From Archangium lansingense (GTDB taxonomy: Bacteria > Myxococcota > Myxococcia > Myxococcales > Myxococcaceae), in the NCBI RefSeq assembly GCF_026626635.1, contig NZ_JAPNKA010000001.1:7626001-7690000 (forward strand): a stretch of DNA of 64,000 nt, written 5' to 3'. The notes under the pieces were generated by a model. That model searched no databases, had not been told where the DNA came from, and was given only the letters and a program-made list of their open reading frames with translations. Positions within the stretch are counted from its first letter, which is position 1; every line of letters starts with the position of its first letter. Shown here piece by piece: positions 7,971 through 16,812 of this stretch. The position numbers and the translations under genes are program-made.

Positions 7971-9906
7971 CGCCGGTGCGCTCGAGGAGGGCCGTGGCCA
8001 GGCCGGCCCACTGCCGTGCCTGGGCATGCTGGCGCATCATCTGGGTGCCCGACACCCTCACCAGCTCCACGGACACCCGCGCCGCCGCCGCGTCGTCCCG
8101 CCCGGCCTGCGCGGCCCACAACGCCCGGTGCAGGGACTGCACGGCGGCCTTGCCATCATCGGCCGCGTACTCCAACTGCCCCAGCAGGTGAAGCACCTCG
8201 GCCTCTAGCGGGCGCCAGCCCAGCTCCCGCGCCGCCTCGGCCGCGCGCACCATGCGCTCGCGCCCCGGGCCATAACGCCCGGCATCGAACCGGGCACGCG
8301 CCCACGCCACGTCCGCGCGCAACGACGCGATGCGGGCACGGGCCCCAGCGTCCGCGGGTGGAGGCACCGGCGAGCTCAGCCCCACCACCGAAGCACACCC
8401 CTCCAGGTCGGGCAGGCCACTCACGGCCTGGGCCGAGCGCTCCACCACCCGCGCATCCGCCGCCACCAGCACCTCCGTCAACTCGCGCAGGGTGGCCAGC
8501 CGCTGCCCGAGGCACTCCATGCGCAGGTCCATCAACTCCGCCGACTGTTCTCCGCGCACCCGGGTGGCCTCGCAGGCCTCGGTGTGCATCCGCACCCAAC
8601 CGGCCGTGTACCCCTCCAGCAGCGCGCTGGTGCTCCGCCAGGCCTGCTCGGCGTAGGGCACCCCGGTGGCGAGGAAGGCCGAGCGCATGCGCTCCCGGCG
8701 TCCGCTGTCCCAGATGCCCTCCAGCCGCTGCCCAGCGCCACGGCAGACCTGGGCCCCACGCTCCCGCACCACTACCCCACCCGCGGTGAGCAGCAGGGCC
8801 ACCGCCACACCGGCCGCCAGCAGCCACCTCTCACGCCCCGCCCCCCGCCGTGCGTGCTCCAGCTCCGCCAGCAGCGCCTCCATGGAGGGGAAGCGCTGCT
8901 CGGGCTGCGGGGACAGGCCTCGCGCCAGGGCCCGCCGCACCCGCTCCGGTACCTGGCGCTCGCGAGGCAGTGGCCGCGGCGGGCCGCCTCCCGCGGGGCC
9001 CTCGAAGGGCAGCTCTCCGGCGAGGGCCTCGTGCAGGGCCACGCAGAAGCTGAACTGGTCTCCCCGCGCGTCCACCGCCTGTCCCTGGTGCTGCTCGGGG
9101 GCCATGTACGCGGGGGTGCCCACCACCATGCCCACGCGCGTGAGGCGGCCGGAGTCGGCCGGGGTGGCGCCCTCGGGCAAGGCGACAGGTGTGCGCACGG
9201 CGGAGTCAGGTCCACCACGTGCCAGGCCAAAGTCGGTGACGCGCACGCGGCCGTCACGGCCGATGAGGACGTTGTCGGGTTTGAAGTCGCGGTGGACGAG
9301 CCCCGCCGCGTGGGCGGCGGCCAGCCCGCGTCCGGCGGCGAGGAAGCTCTCCAGCACCTCCTCCAGCGAGCGCGGCTTCTCCCGGAGCCAGCCCGCCAGC
9401 GTGCCGCCATCGACGAACTCCATGGCGATGAAGACCTTTCCGTCCAGGAGGCCGGCGTCATAGACGGTGATGACATGCGGGTGCGTGAGCCGGGCGAGCG
9501 CCTGGGCCTCGCGCAGCAAGCGAGCCTCCGCGTGGGCCTCGGGGCGGGCGGCGAGCTCCGAGCGCAGCAGCTTGAGGGCGACCCTCCGGTCCAGGCGCGA
9601 GTCATACGCCGCGTAGACGTCCCCCATTCCGCCGGAGCCCACCCGGTGCAGCATGACGAAGCGTCCCAGCGAGCTCCCGGGACTCAGCCCCGTGTCGCGC
9701 GAAGGCCCGCCACCGGGAGGGGACATGGGTGGTGCCGCCTCGTCCGGCAAGGCGTGTCCGAGCGCGGCGAGCACGGCGCGGCAGCTCTCACACGTGTCGA
9801 GGTGCGCATCGGCCCGCCGCCGCTCATCGGAGGAGAGCGCGCCCTGGCTGAGCGCCAGCAAGGTGTTCTCCTGCAAGCACCGGGAGGAGTCCAAGGTGTC
9901 GGCCAT
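7033..9906 (-). CDS. Ser/Thr protein kinase with zinc-finger and TPR regions
   Basis: A 957-residue protein. Residues 9-45 hold a zf-HC2-like motif (His35, Cys39, Cys42) of the kind found in anti-sigma factors. The kinase domain follows (about 82-350) with GSGGMGDVYAAYD, Lys112 in VALKLL, HRDFKPDN, TDFGLA and YMAPEQ. One membrane segment (near LLAAGVAVALLLTAGG) precedes a long TPR region to the C-terminus. ATG 9906 is chosen at the start of the zinc-finger region; the frame is open to 10008. It is divergent from a sigma factor at 10014, which suggests the pair act in one signalling route. Its 3' end is duplicated at 4296. Confidence 0.93.
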   Translation of the reverse strand: MADTLDSSRCLQENTLLALSQGALSSDERRRADAHLDTCESCRAVLAALGHALPDEAAPPMSPPGGGPSRDTGLSPGSSLGRFVMLHRVGSGGMGDVYAAYDSRLDRRVALKLLRSELAARPEAHAEARLLREAQALARLTHPHVITVYDAGLLDGKVFIAMEFVDGGTLAGWLREKPRSLEEVLESFLAAGRGLAAAHAAGLVHRDFKPDNVLIGRDGRVRVTDFGLARGGPDSAVRTPVALPEGATPADSGRLTRVGMVVGTPAYMAPEQHQGQAVDARGDQFSFCVALHEALAGELPFEGPAGGGPPRPLPRERQVPERVRRALARGLSPQPEQRFPSMEALLAELEHARRGAGRERWLLAAGVAVALLLTAGGVVVRERGAQVCRGAGQRLEGIWDSGRRERMRSAFLATGVPYAEQAWRSTSALLEGYTAGWVRMHTEACEATRVRGEQSAELMDLRMECLGQRLATLRELTEVLVAADARVVERSAQAVSGLPDLEGCASVVGLSSPVPPPADAGARARIASLRADVAWARARFDAGRYGPGRERMVRAAEAARELGWRPLEAEVLHLLGQLEYAADDGKAAVQSLHRALWAAQAGRDDAAAARVSVELVRVSGTQMMRQHAQARQWAGLATALLERTGGSRSWEAALELASGQVEFDEGQLGAALSHYERALALREALLGPESLAVAEVLTSMSNVHIMRDEAEKAREHLGRALAVREKLLGPEHPLVALTRRGLGFTWFIEHKAQQAEQEMRRALEIDERALGPKHLRLASDLDALATVLRQQGRAREAIPLYDRALSISESSVGADAPVVGSTLINRAGAFAECGEYARAIEDYQRTLALHEKTLGPEHPDLAMPLSGMGEAQLLLNQPARARASLERALRLEEKSESRRLYGEIGYHLGEALWRLGERRRARELILQLRQTATRKEPYQEEHESVEALDAWLAAHPL

Positions 9907-10013
9907 GAGAGCTGCCTCCCGCAGCGACCAGTCCGGGGACGGTCGGGGCGAGGTTGGGAGTGGGCGAAGTGAAGACCTATACTGGCGGTGGATCCCGAAG
10001 CGAGACACGCGCC

Positions 10014-10874
10014 ATGGCAGCAGACCCCATCCTCACCCGGTTGTCACAATCGGGACTGTCCCCCGAAGAGGCGCAGCGGCTGCGCGAGGCCCTGCGAAGG
10101 GCGGTGGAGGTGGGACGGAGCGCCTGGCCCGCGCTCGGGCTGCCCGACGAGGCCTTCCTCCAGCACGTGGTGGAGCGACTGCCGGCGGGGAAGGACGGGG
10201 TGGCGGCGCTGGAGTCGCTGCACGTGGAGGACCTGTACCTGGCCTGTGCCTGCGCGCGGGGGTTGCCAAAGGCCCTGGAGTCCTTCGAGGAGCGGCTGGG
10301 GCCGCAGGTGGACGCGGCGGTGCGCAGCCTGCGCGGGCCCTCCGAGGCCGAGGAGGACGTGCGGCAGGTGCTCTGGGAGAAGCTCTTCGTGGGAGCCCCC
10401 GGCCGCCCGGCGAAAATCTCCGAGTACGCGGGGCGAGGCCCCCTCGGAGGCTGGGTGCGGATCGCCGCGGTGCGCACGGGGCTCAACCTGCGCGAGCGGA
10501 GGGACGCGGAGCCGCGGAGCGACGAGCCGGAGCTGCTCGACCACCCCACTCCCGACCCGGAGGTGGCCTTCTTCAAGCGCCACTACCGCGCGGAGCTGAA
10601 GGAGGCGCTCGAGGCAGCCATCGCCTCGCTTCCCAGCGAGCGGCGCAACGTGCTGCGGCTGTACTTCGTGGATGGGCTGAGCATCGACAAGCTCGGTGCG
10701 GTGTATGGCATCCACCGGGCCACGGCGGCCCGGTGGGTGGCGGCGGCACGTCAGGAAATCCTGGAGACGACGTGCCGCCGGCTCTCGGAGCGGCTGCGCG
10801 TGGACGGCTCGGAGATGGAGAGCATCCTGCGCATGGTGCGCAGCCAGTTGGACTTCAACCTCGGCCCGCTGTGA
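10014..10874 (+). CDS. RNA polymerase sigma factor, myxobacterial type
   Basis: A 286-residue protein with an alpha-helical N-terminus, a region-2-like segment (AEEDVRQVLWEKLF, then a GRGPLGGWVRIAAVR stretch typical of a myxobacterial sigma-70 family) and a region-4 helix-turn-helix (ALEAAIASLPSERRNVLRLY, then IDKLGAVYGIHRATAARWV). ATG 10014 is chosen over an upstream GTG because it matches the start of conserved sequence. It is transcribed divergently from the zinc-finger kinase, which may control its activity. Its stop lies 10 bp from the convergent discoidin gene. Confidence 0.88.
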   Translation: MAADPILTRLSQSGLSPEEAQRLREALRRAVEVGRSAWPALGLPDEAFLQHVVERLPAGKDGVAALESLHVEDLYLACACARGLPKALESFEERLGPQVDAAVRSLRGPSEAEEDVRQVLWEKLFVGAPGRPAKISEYAGRGPLGGWVRIAAVRTGLNLRERRDAEPRSDEPELLDHPTPDPEVAFFKRHYRAELKEALEAAIASLPSERRNVLRLYFVDGLSIDKLGAVYGIHRATAARWVAAARQEILETTCRRLSERLRVDGSEMESILRMVRSQLDFNLGPL

Positions 10875-10884
10875 GGCGAGCGGT

Positions 10885-12699
10885 CTACAGCGTGCAGACC
10901 TGCAGCTCGCTCACGTTACCCCAGCCGTTGTTCCACCGGGTGGCGCGGAAGCGCACGTAGCGCACGGTCTCGGGGAGGAAGAACAGGCCCTGCTTGCGCC
11001 AGTTGGTGGCATCGGTGTGCCGGAAGTTGCCCAGCGGTTTCCAGGTGCCGTTCGTCGAGCGGCCCTCGAGCACGCTCTCGGCGTCGTCACCGTAGTTCGG
11101 GTCCCAGTTCCAGGCCGCCAGGGCGTAGGCGACGGGATACTCCTGTCCGAGGTCCACCTCGAGCCACGCACCGGTGGATATGCCCGTGCCCCAGTACGTG
11201 TTGAAGAGGCCATCCACCGCCAGGGAGGGATACTCGCTGGACCAGGAGCTGGAGGCGGTCACCGGCTTGCCGAGCGCCAGGTTGGTGTCGCACGTCTGGC
11301 AGGCGCCGATGACCTTCAGGTCATCCAGGTAGCCCCAGCGGTTGTTCCAGTTCAACCCCTGGAAGAGCACGTAGCGAGCCGAGAACGGCTTGAGGAGGGT
11401 CTGCGGATCCCCACTCGTCTCGGTGTCGTGTGTGAGGGTCTCCAGCGTCTGGTAGGTGAGCCCATCGGTGCTGTACTTGATGACGCTCGAGGCGGTGGTG
11501 CCCACCTGGCCACTGATGTCCCAGCCCCACTTCACGTCCACCCGCTCGATGTTGAGGGGCTGGCCCAGGTCCACCTGAACCCAGCCGTCGTTGTCCCGAT
11601 CGGACTCCCAGCTCGTGGTGGGGTCGCCGTCGACGGCCAGCTCGGCCGTGGTGCCATTCGAGGAGCCCGAGGTCGTCACCCGCCGCTTGAAGGCCTGGTC
11701 CTCGCCGCACTGGCTGCACGGGTAGAAGAGCTGGAGATCATTCACGAAACCCGTGGCCCCGTTCCACTGGGTGCCTCGCAAGCGCACGTAGCGCACGGCC
11801 GCCCGCGGGAAGATGGGCCTGAACAACCGGGTGCCGATGGTGGAGGACGGCTGGGAGAAATCCGCGAGCTGCTTCCAGACGACTCCGTCCGTACTGCCCT
11901 CGAGGACGCTCGAGGCCGAGGTTGCGAAACGGGTGTCCCAGCCCCAGCTGGCGGCCGCACGGCCGATCAGCGTCTGCCTGCCCAGGTCCACCTGCACCCA
12001 GGAGCCCGTCGACGCGCTGGAGGTCCACCGCGTGTTCACGTCACCGTCGAACGCCTTGTCCGGCGTATCCAACCCCCCCGAGCCGCTGGAGCTCGCGGGC
12101 TTGCCGCGCGCCTCGTCCGGTCCGCAGCCGAGAACGAGGGCACGGCAGTAGAAGGTGGTAGCGGCGGAGTCCGCCAGGCCGATCCACTTCGTCGCCGAGC
12201 CGATGCCGGCAACCTGGCCCCAGGGCGAGCCCCCATTGGTGGTGCGCTCCACCGCCGCCGGCCACGTGTCGTCCTTGAAATCCACCGTCTCCCAGCCCGG
12301 GAGGTACGTGGAGGTGCAGCGCCAGGACAGCCGCTCCGTGGACAGCACTGGACACCCGTCCACCTGGATATCGGCCAGCAGGCCCGACCACGTGCTGCCC
12401 GCCCCACGCTCCACCTTCACGGCGATCACATCCCCCGCGTTCACCTGCGCGGAGTACGTCTCGGCCTCCTGCCAACGTGCATCCCTGCCGAGCAGGGCCC
12501 CGTCGAGGTACAGCTCGTAGGATCCATTGGCCGAGAGGGTGAGGGTGTCTCCCCACCCGACCGACTCCACGCCAAGCCCCTGCTCCACCTGCGCCAGTGG
12601 CGTCCGAGCCCCGCCCGCCCCCTCCTCCACCGCACCACAACCCACCATCAGCCCCGCGCCAAACATCAGGGTTCCCACACTGCTCCACGACCGTTTCAT
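10885..12699 (-). CDS. Lipoprotein with three discoidin (F5/8 type C) domains
   Basis: A 604-residue exported protein. The N-terminus MKRSWSS leads to a lipobox-like GLMVGC. A beta-rich domain (about 50-200) resembling a sugar-binding module precedes three F5/8 type C repeats (about 205-340, 345-465, 475-604). Each repeat shows A-x-D-G (AFDGDVNTRW, AVDGDPTTSW, AVDGLFNTYW), W-V/L-x-V-D-L-G and a YVRxRxTxWN strand. Such domains bind surface glycans. ATG 12699 is chosen for the upstream GAGGGG. Likely an outer-surface adhesin; no catalytic domain seen. Confidence 0.85.
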   Translation of the reverse strand: MKRSWSSVGTLMFGAGLMVGCGAVEEGAGGARTPLAQVEQGLGVESVGWGDTLTLSANGSYELYLDGALLGRDARWQEAETYSAQVNAGDVIAVKVERGAGSTWSGLLADIQVDGCPVLSTERLSWRCTSTYLPGWETVDFKDDTWPAAVERTTNGGSPWGQVAGIGSATKWIGLADSAATTFYCRALVLGCGPDEARGKPASSSGSGGLDTPDKAFDGDVNTRWTSSASTGSWVQVDLGRQTLIGRAAASWGWDTRFATSASSVLEGSTDGVVWKQLADFSQPSSTIGTRLFRPIFPRAAVRYVRLRGTQWNGATGFVNDLQLFYPCSQCGEDQAFKRRVTTSGSSNGTTAELAVDGDPTTSWESDRDNDGWVQVDLGQPLNIERVDVKWGWDISGQVGTTASSVIKYSTDGLTYQTLETLTHDTETSGDPQTLLKPFSARYVLFQGLNWNNRWGYLDDLKVIGACQTCDTNLALGKPVTASSSWSSEYPSLAVDGLFNTYWGTGISTGAWLEVDLGQEYPVAYALAAWNWDPNYGDDAESVLEGRSTNGTWKPLGNFRHTDATNWRKQGLFFLPETVRYVRFRATRWNNGWGNVSELQVCTL

Positions 12700-13015
12700 T
12701 GCGTTTCCCCTCTGGGTGTCGCGCTCCCCGGCAACGCCGTGGAGCCGCTTCACCCGCCAGACAGGGGCCCCCTCCGGATGTCGCACGCGCCCGATTTCTT
12801 TTTCCCGGCCCTCGTCAGGCCACACACCCACCCACAGTACGTGAAGGGAGCAGGCGGGGTGAGCGCGATTGTGGAGCACCTGGGCCTGCCCACGGCGAGT
12901 GCGCGCCTCTCCCTGCGCGGTGAAGATGCTCGAGAAGCTCGGCGTGGCGCCCTGAGACGCCATCCAGTTGCTCGCGGATACCCAGCCGCCACAGACACAC
13001 CAAAGGAATCATGCT

Positions 13016-13600
13016 GTGAATACGTTGTCTTCGCGTTGGCCGTTCGCTCTTGCCGGGCTTTCTCTCGCAGTCCTCCTCGTTGCCTGTGGGGGTGATTCGG
13101 ATGGGGGTGATTCGGATCCGCCCTCCCCGGGTGGAGAGGGGCCCACCACGGAGGTTGTGACGGTGAATGGCAAGCCCGTGAGCGAGTTCTACGGCCAGTT
13201 CACCTACGAGAAGTTCTCCGGTGCCACGGGTGGAGTGGCTGCTTTCCCTGCACAGCCGGACGGCATCAACCTGTTCGTCGCAACCGTCTTCCTGATGCAA
13301 GACAAGAGCTTCACCCTCTACTACGCCGAGGGTGCTGGGACCGTGCGCGCGAACGGTTACAGCGCCGAAATTCCCCTCGATCGCATGTTCGAGCGCACTG
13401 GCAAATGGAGCATCAGTGGGAGCTCGCTGAAGATTGGCGATTTGATGACTTGTCATGGGATGACGGTGGACGGCAGGGACGCGCTCCGTTGCGCGATGGA
13501 CCGGGCCGTCGGCTATGCGGCTGCGGTGGGGAAGACCACGACGTTCACGAGGGCCACCAACTCGTCGCCGAATGACTCGCAATGGGCTGATTACCAGTGA
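13016..13600 (+). CDS. Hypothetical lipoprotein
   Basis: A 194-residue protein starting at GTG 13016, eight bases after AAGGA. The signal sequence ends in LLVACGGDSDGG (lipobox with an Asp two residues after Cys). A Pro/Gly/Ser linker leads to a globular domain with two cysteines (TCHGM and RCAMD). No family recognised. A terminator-like hairpin follows at 13685. Confidence 0.75.
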   Translation: MNTLSSRWPFALAGLSLAVLLVACGGDSDGGDSDPPSPGGEGPTTEVVTVNGKPVSEFYGQFTYEKFSGATGGVAAFPAQPDGINLFVATVFLMQDKSFTLYYAEGAGTVRANGYSAEIPLDRMFERTGKWSISGSSLKIGDLMTCHGMTVDGRDALRCAMDRAVGYAAAVGKTTTFTRATNSSPNDSQWADYQ

Positions 13601-13684
13601 GAGCCTGTCTGGATTGAGCTGAGACGCCTGCTCCGGAATGGGCTCACGGGCCTTTCCGGAGTGGGCTTCCGGCGAAGATGAGAG

Positions 13685-13713
13685 GCGGAGCCGTCATCGC
13701 ACGGCTCCGCTTT
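13685..13713 (+). terminator. Intrinsic-terminator-like hairpin
   Basis: GCGGAGCCGT (13685-13694), a six-base loop and ACGGCTCCGC (13701-13710) form a perfect 10-bp stem followed by TTT. It lies 85 bp after the lipoprotein stop at 13600. Confidence 0.6.
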
Positions 13714-13736
13714 GGCATGGCGTACTCGGGCCGGGA

Positions 13737-13754
13737 AGGTGTCAAAGGACTCGT
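13737..13754. repeat. Single arm of the GTGTCAGAC repeat family
   Basis: AGGTGTCAAAGGACTCGT matches the arm family at 1379 and 5240, here in the inverted sense. No partner arm was found within 100 bp. It sits 22 bp beyond the stop of the ferritin-like relic. Confidence 0.4.
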
Positions 13755-13775
13755 TGTGGCGCAGCACGCCCGTGC

Positions 13776-14050
13776 TCAGCGCGCCACTCCTCCATCCACG
13801 CTCGCTGGCACCGGGCGAGGCGTTGCCACCGGCAACAGGCACTTGCCGTCGTAGGAGACGGTCTGTGGCGGGCACTTCAGCAGGGGGACGCCCCCGCCCA
13901 GCTCGCTCGCCAGCCGCGCGCACAGCTCGACGTGGACCATCTCGTCGAGTGGGAAGCGGCAGGCCATGGCGATGAGCTCCATGGCGCCCGCGCGGCGATG
14001 AGCGCCTGCAGCGTCGCGGTGCACGCGGCGGCGGTGCGGTGCTCATGGCC
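13776..14050 (-). pseudogene. Ferritin-like protein C-terminal relic, frameshifted
   Basis: Two minus-strand frames join into one sequence: HEHRTAAACTATLQALIAARA, then MELIAMACRFPLDEMVHVEL and CARLASELGGGVPL. The shift is at about 13982, where GCGCCATGG implies one lost base. The second part resembles the tail of a ferritin-like family in myxobacteria (P-L-D-E-M-x-H-x-E-L-C-A-R). No start or helical N-terminal half is present. The family call is moderate; the frameshift is visible. Confidence 0.5.
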
Positions 14051-14246
14051 TGGTTCCGCTTCGCGTTGCGGCTTCGTGCGCGGGGCCGCCCCCACCGAGG
14101 GCCGCGCGCGAATTTTCCAACGCTGTCATCTCCTCGCTTGTAGCTCCCACCGCTGTATGGTTTTCACATATTGACATAGAGCGCTCGCACGCGGTGTGTT
14201 GAGAGCGCCAGCCTCTGGTGGCTGGCAATCCCCCTGGAGTCGCTCC

Positions 14247-14411
14247 ATGACGAAGAAGAGCCTGGTAGTGGTGGCCGTGTTCCTCGCTGGCCTGCTGGGT
14301 GGCGCCACGGCGGCGCAGGCGTTTACGCGGTCCTCGGCCCCCCCGGCCCCCTGTGCGGAGGACATGTGCTGGGACCAGTACGGCCACTGTGTGGTTTGCC
14401 CGGATTGGTGA
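14247..14411 (+). CDS. Small secreted cysteine-containing peptide
   Basis: A 54-residue precursor: MTKKSLVVVAVFLAGLLG plus GATAAQA forms a clear signal peptide with an AxA cleavage site. The mature peptide of about 28 residues has four cysteines (CAEDMCWDQYGHCVVC). GGAG (14235-14238) is eight bases upstream. The function is unknown; two disulfides or metal binding are possible. Confidence 0.65.
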   Translation: MTKKSLVVVAVFLAGLLGGATAAQAFTRSSAPPAPCAEDMCWDQYGHCVVCPDW

Positions 14412-14453
14412 GCCGCCGTGAACCGTTGAAGGCGCCACATCCCCGCTGCATTT

Positions 14454-14479
14454 CCAGGGGAGACAGGATTTGAACCCGT
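14454..14479 (-). other. tRNA 3'-end fragment
   Basis: On the minus strand ACGGG-TTCAAAT-CCTGT forms a T-arm (14479-14463), followed by an acceptor-like CTCCCCT and GG. No matching 5' acceptor strand AGGGGAG or anticodon arm lies within 100 bp, so no intact tRNA exists here. Fragments like this are commonly attachment-site remnants. Confidence 0.35.
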
Positions 14480-14674
14480 GGACACGGAGTGCCCTGAACC
14501 CGCGACGGCGCACGCCTTTCGCTGAATCGTAAGTGAATCCGGGCACTTCGAGTCCACGGGGCAGTTCTCGCCAGCCCCGCCAGTCATCTGCTGGACGGAG
14601 GATGTAATCAACTCCGAAGCTCTTCGTAGTCGTATTGCCGCAGGGGCTCATCACGAGCTCCCCGGAAGCCATCC

Positions 14675-16252
14675 ATGAGCCAGACTCCGTTCCGATTCGC
14701 CTCCATCGCCCTCGCGGGCCTCGCCGCCATCTGTCTCCTCACGGCCGCGGACACGCGCAAGCCCGCCACCCAGTGGCTCTCTCGCCCCTCCGAGGCCGCA
14801 CGTATCGCTCGAGTGGAAGCGGGCCTCTCTCCCATCACCCTCCCCGGTGAGGCCCCCCGCAGCCTGTCGCTCCAACAGTGGATGGAGCTGTACAAGATTC
14901 CCGGCGTCAGCATCGCCGTCTTCGACAAGGGCGCCCTCGTCTGGACCAAGGCCTACGGCGTCAAGCAGGCCGGCGGCGCCGAGCCCGTCACCCTCGACAC
15001 CCTCTTCCAGGCCGCCTCCATCAGCAAGCCCGTCACCGCCCTCGCGGCCATGCACCACGCCGAAAAGCAACACTGGTCGCTCGACGCGAACATCAACGAT
15101 CTCCTCACCTCGTGGAAGGTGCCGGACAACGACTTCACGAAGGAGCAGAAGGTCACCCTCCGCAGACTGCTCGCCCACAACGCCGGCACGACGGTCCACG
15201 GCTTCCGCGGCTATGCGGCGGGTGAGCCCGTTCCCACCCCCCAGCGGATTCTCGACGGCGAGACACCCGCGAACTCCGGCCCTGTGCGCGTCGACACCGT
15301 GCCCGGCGCCGTGACGCGCTACAGCGGCGGCGGCACCGTCATCGTTCAGCAGATGCTCGTCGACCGGCTCCAGAAGCCCTTCCCGCAAATCATGAAGGAG
15401 ACCGTCCTCGCGCCGCTCGACCTGAAGCACAGCACCTTCGAGCAGCCCCTCCCCAAGGCCCTGGAGTCCCAGGCCGCCATCGGCACGCGCCCCGGCGGCA
15501 CGAGCGTCGAGGGCCGCTGGCACACCTACCCCGAGCTGGCCCCCGCCGGCCTGTGGACCACGCCCTCCGACCTGGCTCGTGTCGCCCTCGAGGTCTCCAA
15601 GGCCTGGAACGGCAAGTCCCGGCGCATCGTCTCCCCGGCCATGGCGAAGCAGATGCTCACCCGCCAGTCCGAGGCCTTCGGCATCGGCTTCATGCGCCGC
15701 CCCGGCGTGGACTGGTTCGGCCACGGCGGCGGGAACGAGGGTTACCGCGCCTTCCTCATGGCCTTCGCCGACTCGGGCAGCGGCATCGCCATCATGACCA
15801 ACTCGGATGAGGGCTCGCGCCTCTTCGAGCGGCTCATCGCCAGCGTGGCCACCGAGTACGGCTGGAAGGGCTTCACCGCCATGCCCGACAGTCCGGACGC
15901 GACGGCGGACCTGCTCCTGCGCCTCCAGGGCACCGACGCTGCCCTCTCTTGGTTCAAGGACCACGCGAAGAACGCGGGCCCGGACGCAAAGCCGTCCTCC
16001 AGCATCCTCAATGAGCTCGGATACTCGCTCCTGCGCGAGAAGAAGCTCGCTGACGCCGTGAAGGTCTTCGAGGCCAACGCCGAGCTCCATCCCGACGACG
16101 CCAACACCCACGACAGCCTCGGTGAGGCCTATGCCGAGGCCGGCCGGAAGGACGAGGCCATCAGCCGCTACAGGAAGTCGCTCGAACTCGACCCGAAGAA
16201 CAACAACGCCGCGAAGATGCTGGAGAAGCTCGGCGCGGCCTCCACGAAGTAA
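14675..16252 (+). CDS. Beta-lactamase-family serine hydrolase with TPR tail
   Basis: A 525-residue exported protein. A signal peptide (about 1-25) leads into a class C beta-lactamase-like domain: ASISK (nucleophile Ser and Lys), RYSGGG (YxN position), FGHGGGNEGYR (KTG-equivalent HGG). The last 120 residues form TPR-like helices (ILNELGYSLLREKKLADAV, then NTHDSLGEAYAEAGRKDEA). This fusion is widespread among bacterial esterase/peptidase members; the substrate is unknown. It stands alone on the plus strand. Confidence 0.92.
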   Translation: MSQTPFRFASIALAGLAAICLLTAADTRKPATQWLSRPSEAARIARVEAGLSPITLPGEAPRSLSLQQWMELYKIPGVSIAVFDKGALVWTKAYGVKQAGGAEPVTLDTLFQAASISKPVTALAAMHHAEKQHWSLDANINDLLTSWKVPDNDFTKEQKVTLRRLLAHNAGTTVHGFRGYAAGEPVPTPQRILDGETPANSGPVRVDTVPGAVTRYSGGGTVIVQQMLVDRLQKPFPQIMKETVLAPLDLKHSTFEQPLPKALESQAAIGTRPGGTSVEGRWHTYPELAPAGLWTTPSDLARVALEVSKAWNGKSRRIVSPAMAKQMLTRQSEAFGIGFMRRPGVDWFGHGGGNEGYRAFLMAFADSGSGIAIMTNSDEGSRLFERLIASVATEYGWKGFTAMPDSPDATADLLLRLQGTDAALSWFKDHAKNAGPDAKPSSSILNELGYSLLREKKLADAVKVFEANAELHPDDANTHDSLGEAYAEAGRKDEAISRYRKSLELDPKNNNAAKMLEKLGAASTK

Positions 16253-16413
16253 CGCTCCCGGGAGCACGGCGCTCCGGCGATGGCATCCAGGTCGAGGCAT
16301 GCGCCACCTTGCTTCATTGGACCGTTCCTGGCGGTAGCCTCGTCCTGAGCAGCGGTGATAACCTCGCCCTTTGGCTGTCCGGAGTGAACTGACTCATCCC
16401 AAAGGAGAGGTAC

Positions 16414-16719
16414 ATGCAGGTGAAGACTGTCATGGGTGGCATGCTGCTCGCGGTGGGACTGCTGTCGGCCGGGTGCGGTGGCGTTCCGCTGGACGAAACC
16501 GAGCCGTCGCAACTCAGCACCCGCGAGGATGCACTCCCGGCGTGTGGTGGCATGGCGTTCTTCTATGACTATTACAAGGACGCCGCGCTCACCCAGTACG
16601 CGGGCTCGGGTTGGTGCGACTGTGGTGACAGCACCATGTGGCTCTCCGGCAGCATGACGCGCTACAAGGAAGTCCTCTTCGAGTCGGTATGCGCCGCGGC
16701 GCCCACTCCCACGAACTGA
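16414..16719 (+). CDS. Small cysteine-rich lipoprotein
   Basis: A 101-residue lipoprotein (lipobox LLSAGC) with AAAGGAGAGG directly upstream of ATG 16414. The mature part, FFYDYYKDAALTQYAGSGWC with following CDCGD and SVC, resembles the small DUF6289-type exported proteins common in myxobacteria. Function unknown. A hairpin follows at 16733. Confidence 0.75.
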   Translation: MQVKTVMGGMLLAVGLLSAGCGGVPLDETEPSQLSTREDALPACGGMAFFYDYYKDAALTQYAGSGWCDCGDSTMWLSGSMTRYKEVLFESVCAAAPTPTN

Positions 16720-16732
16720 GTGGACCCGTGCG

Positions 16733-16754
16733 GGAGCCGGGCTGAAACGGCTCC
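16733..16754 (+). terminator. Hairpin downstream of small lipoprotein gene
   Basis: GGAGCCG (16733-16739) pairs with CGGCTCC (16748-16754) over an eight-base loop. No T-run follows, so the terminator role is uncertain. Confidence 0.3.
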
Positions 16755-16812
16755 TGCGCCAGGGGGCTTCAGCGGTGGTTGCCACGGGAGCGGGTGTAAG
16801 GTAGCAGGCGCA

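Noticed and set aside
10696-13095. Long plus-strand open frame over the discoidin gene
   Set aside because: It overlaps both the sigma factor and the whole discoidin gene in antisense, is Arg/Gly/Pro-rich and has no domain; a high-GC shadow.
16255-16266. GCTCCCGGGAGC palindrome after the TPR hydrolase
   Set aside because: No loop and no T-run; short GC palindromes are frequent in this DNA.
14651-16300. Long minus frame over the TPR beta-lactamase-like gene
   Set aside because: Antisense shadow; the plus strand carries all catalytic motifs and a signal peptide.
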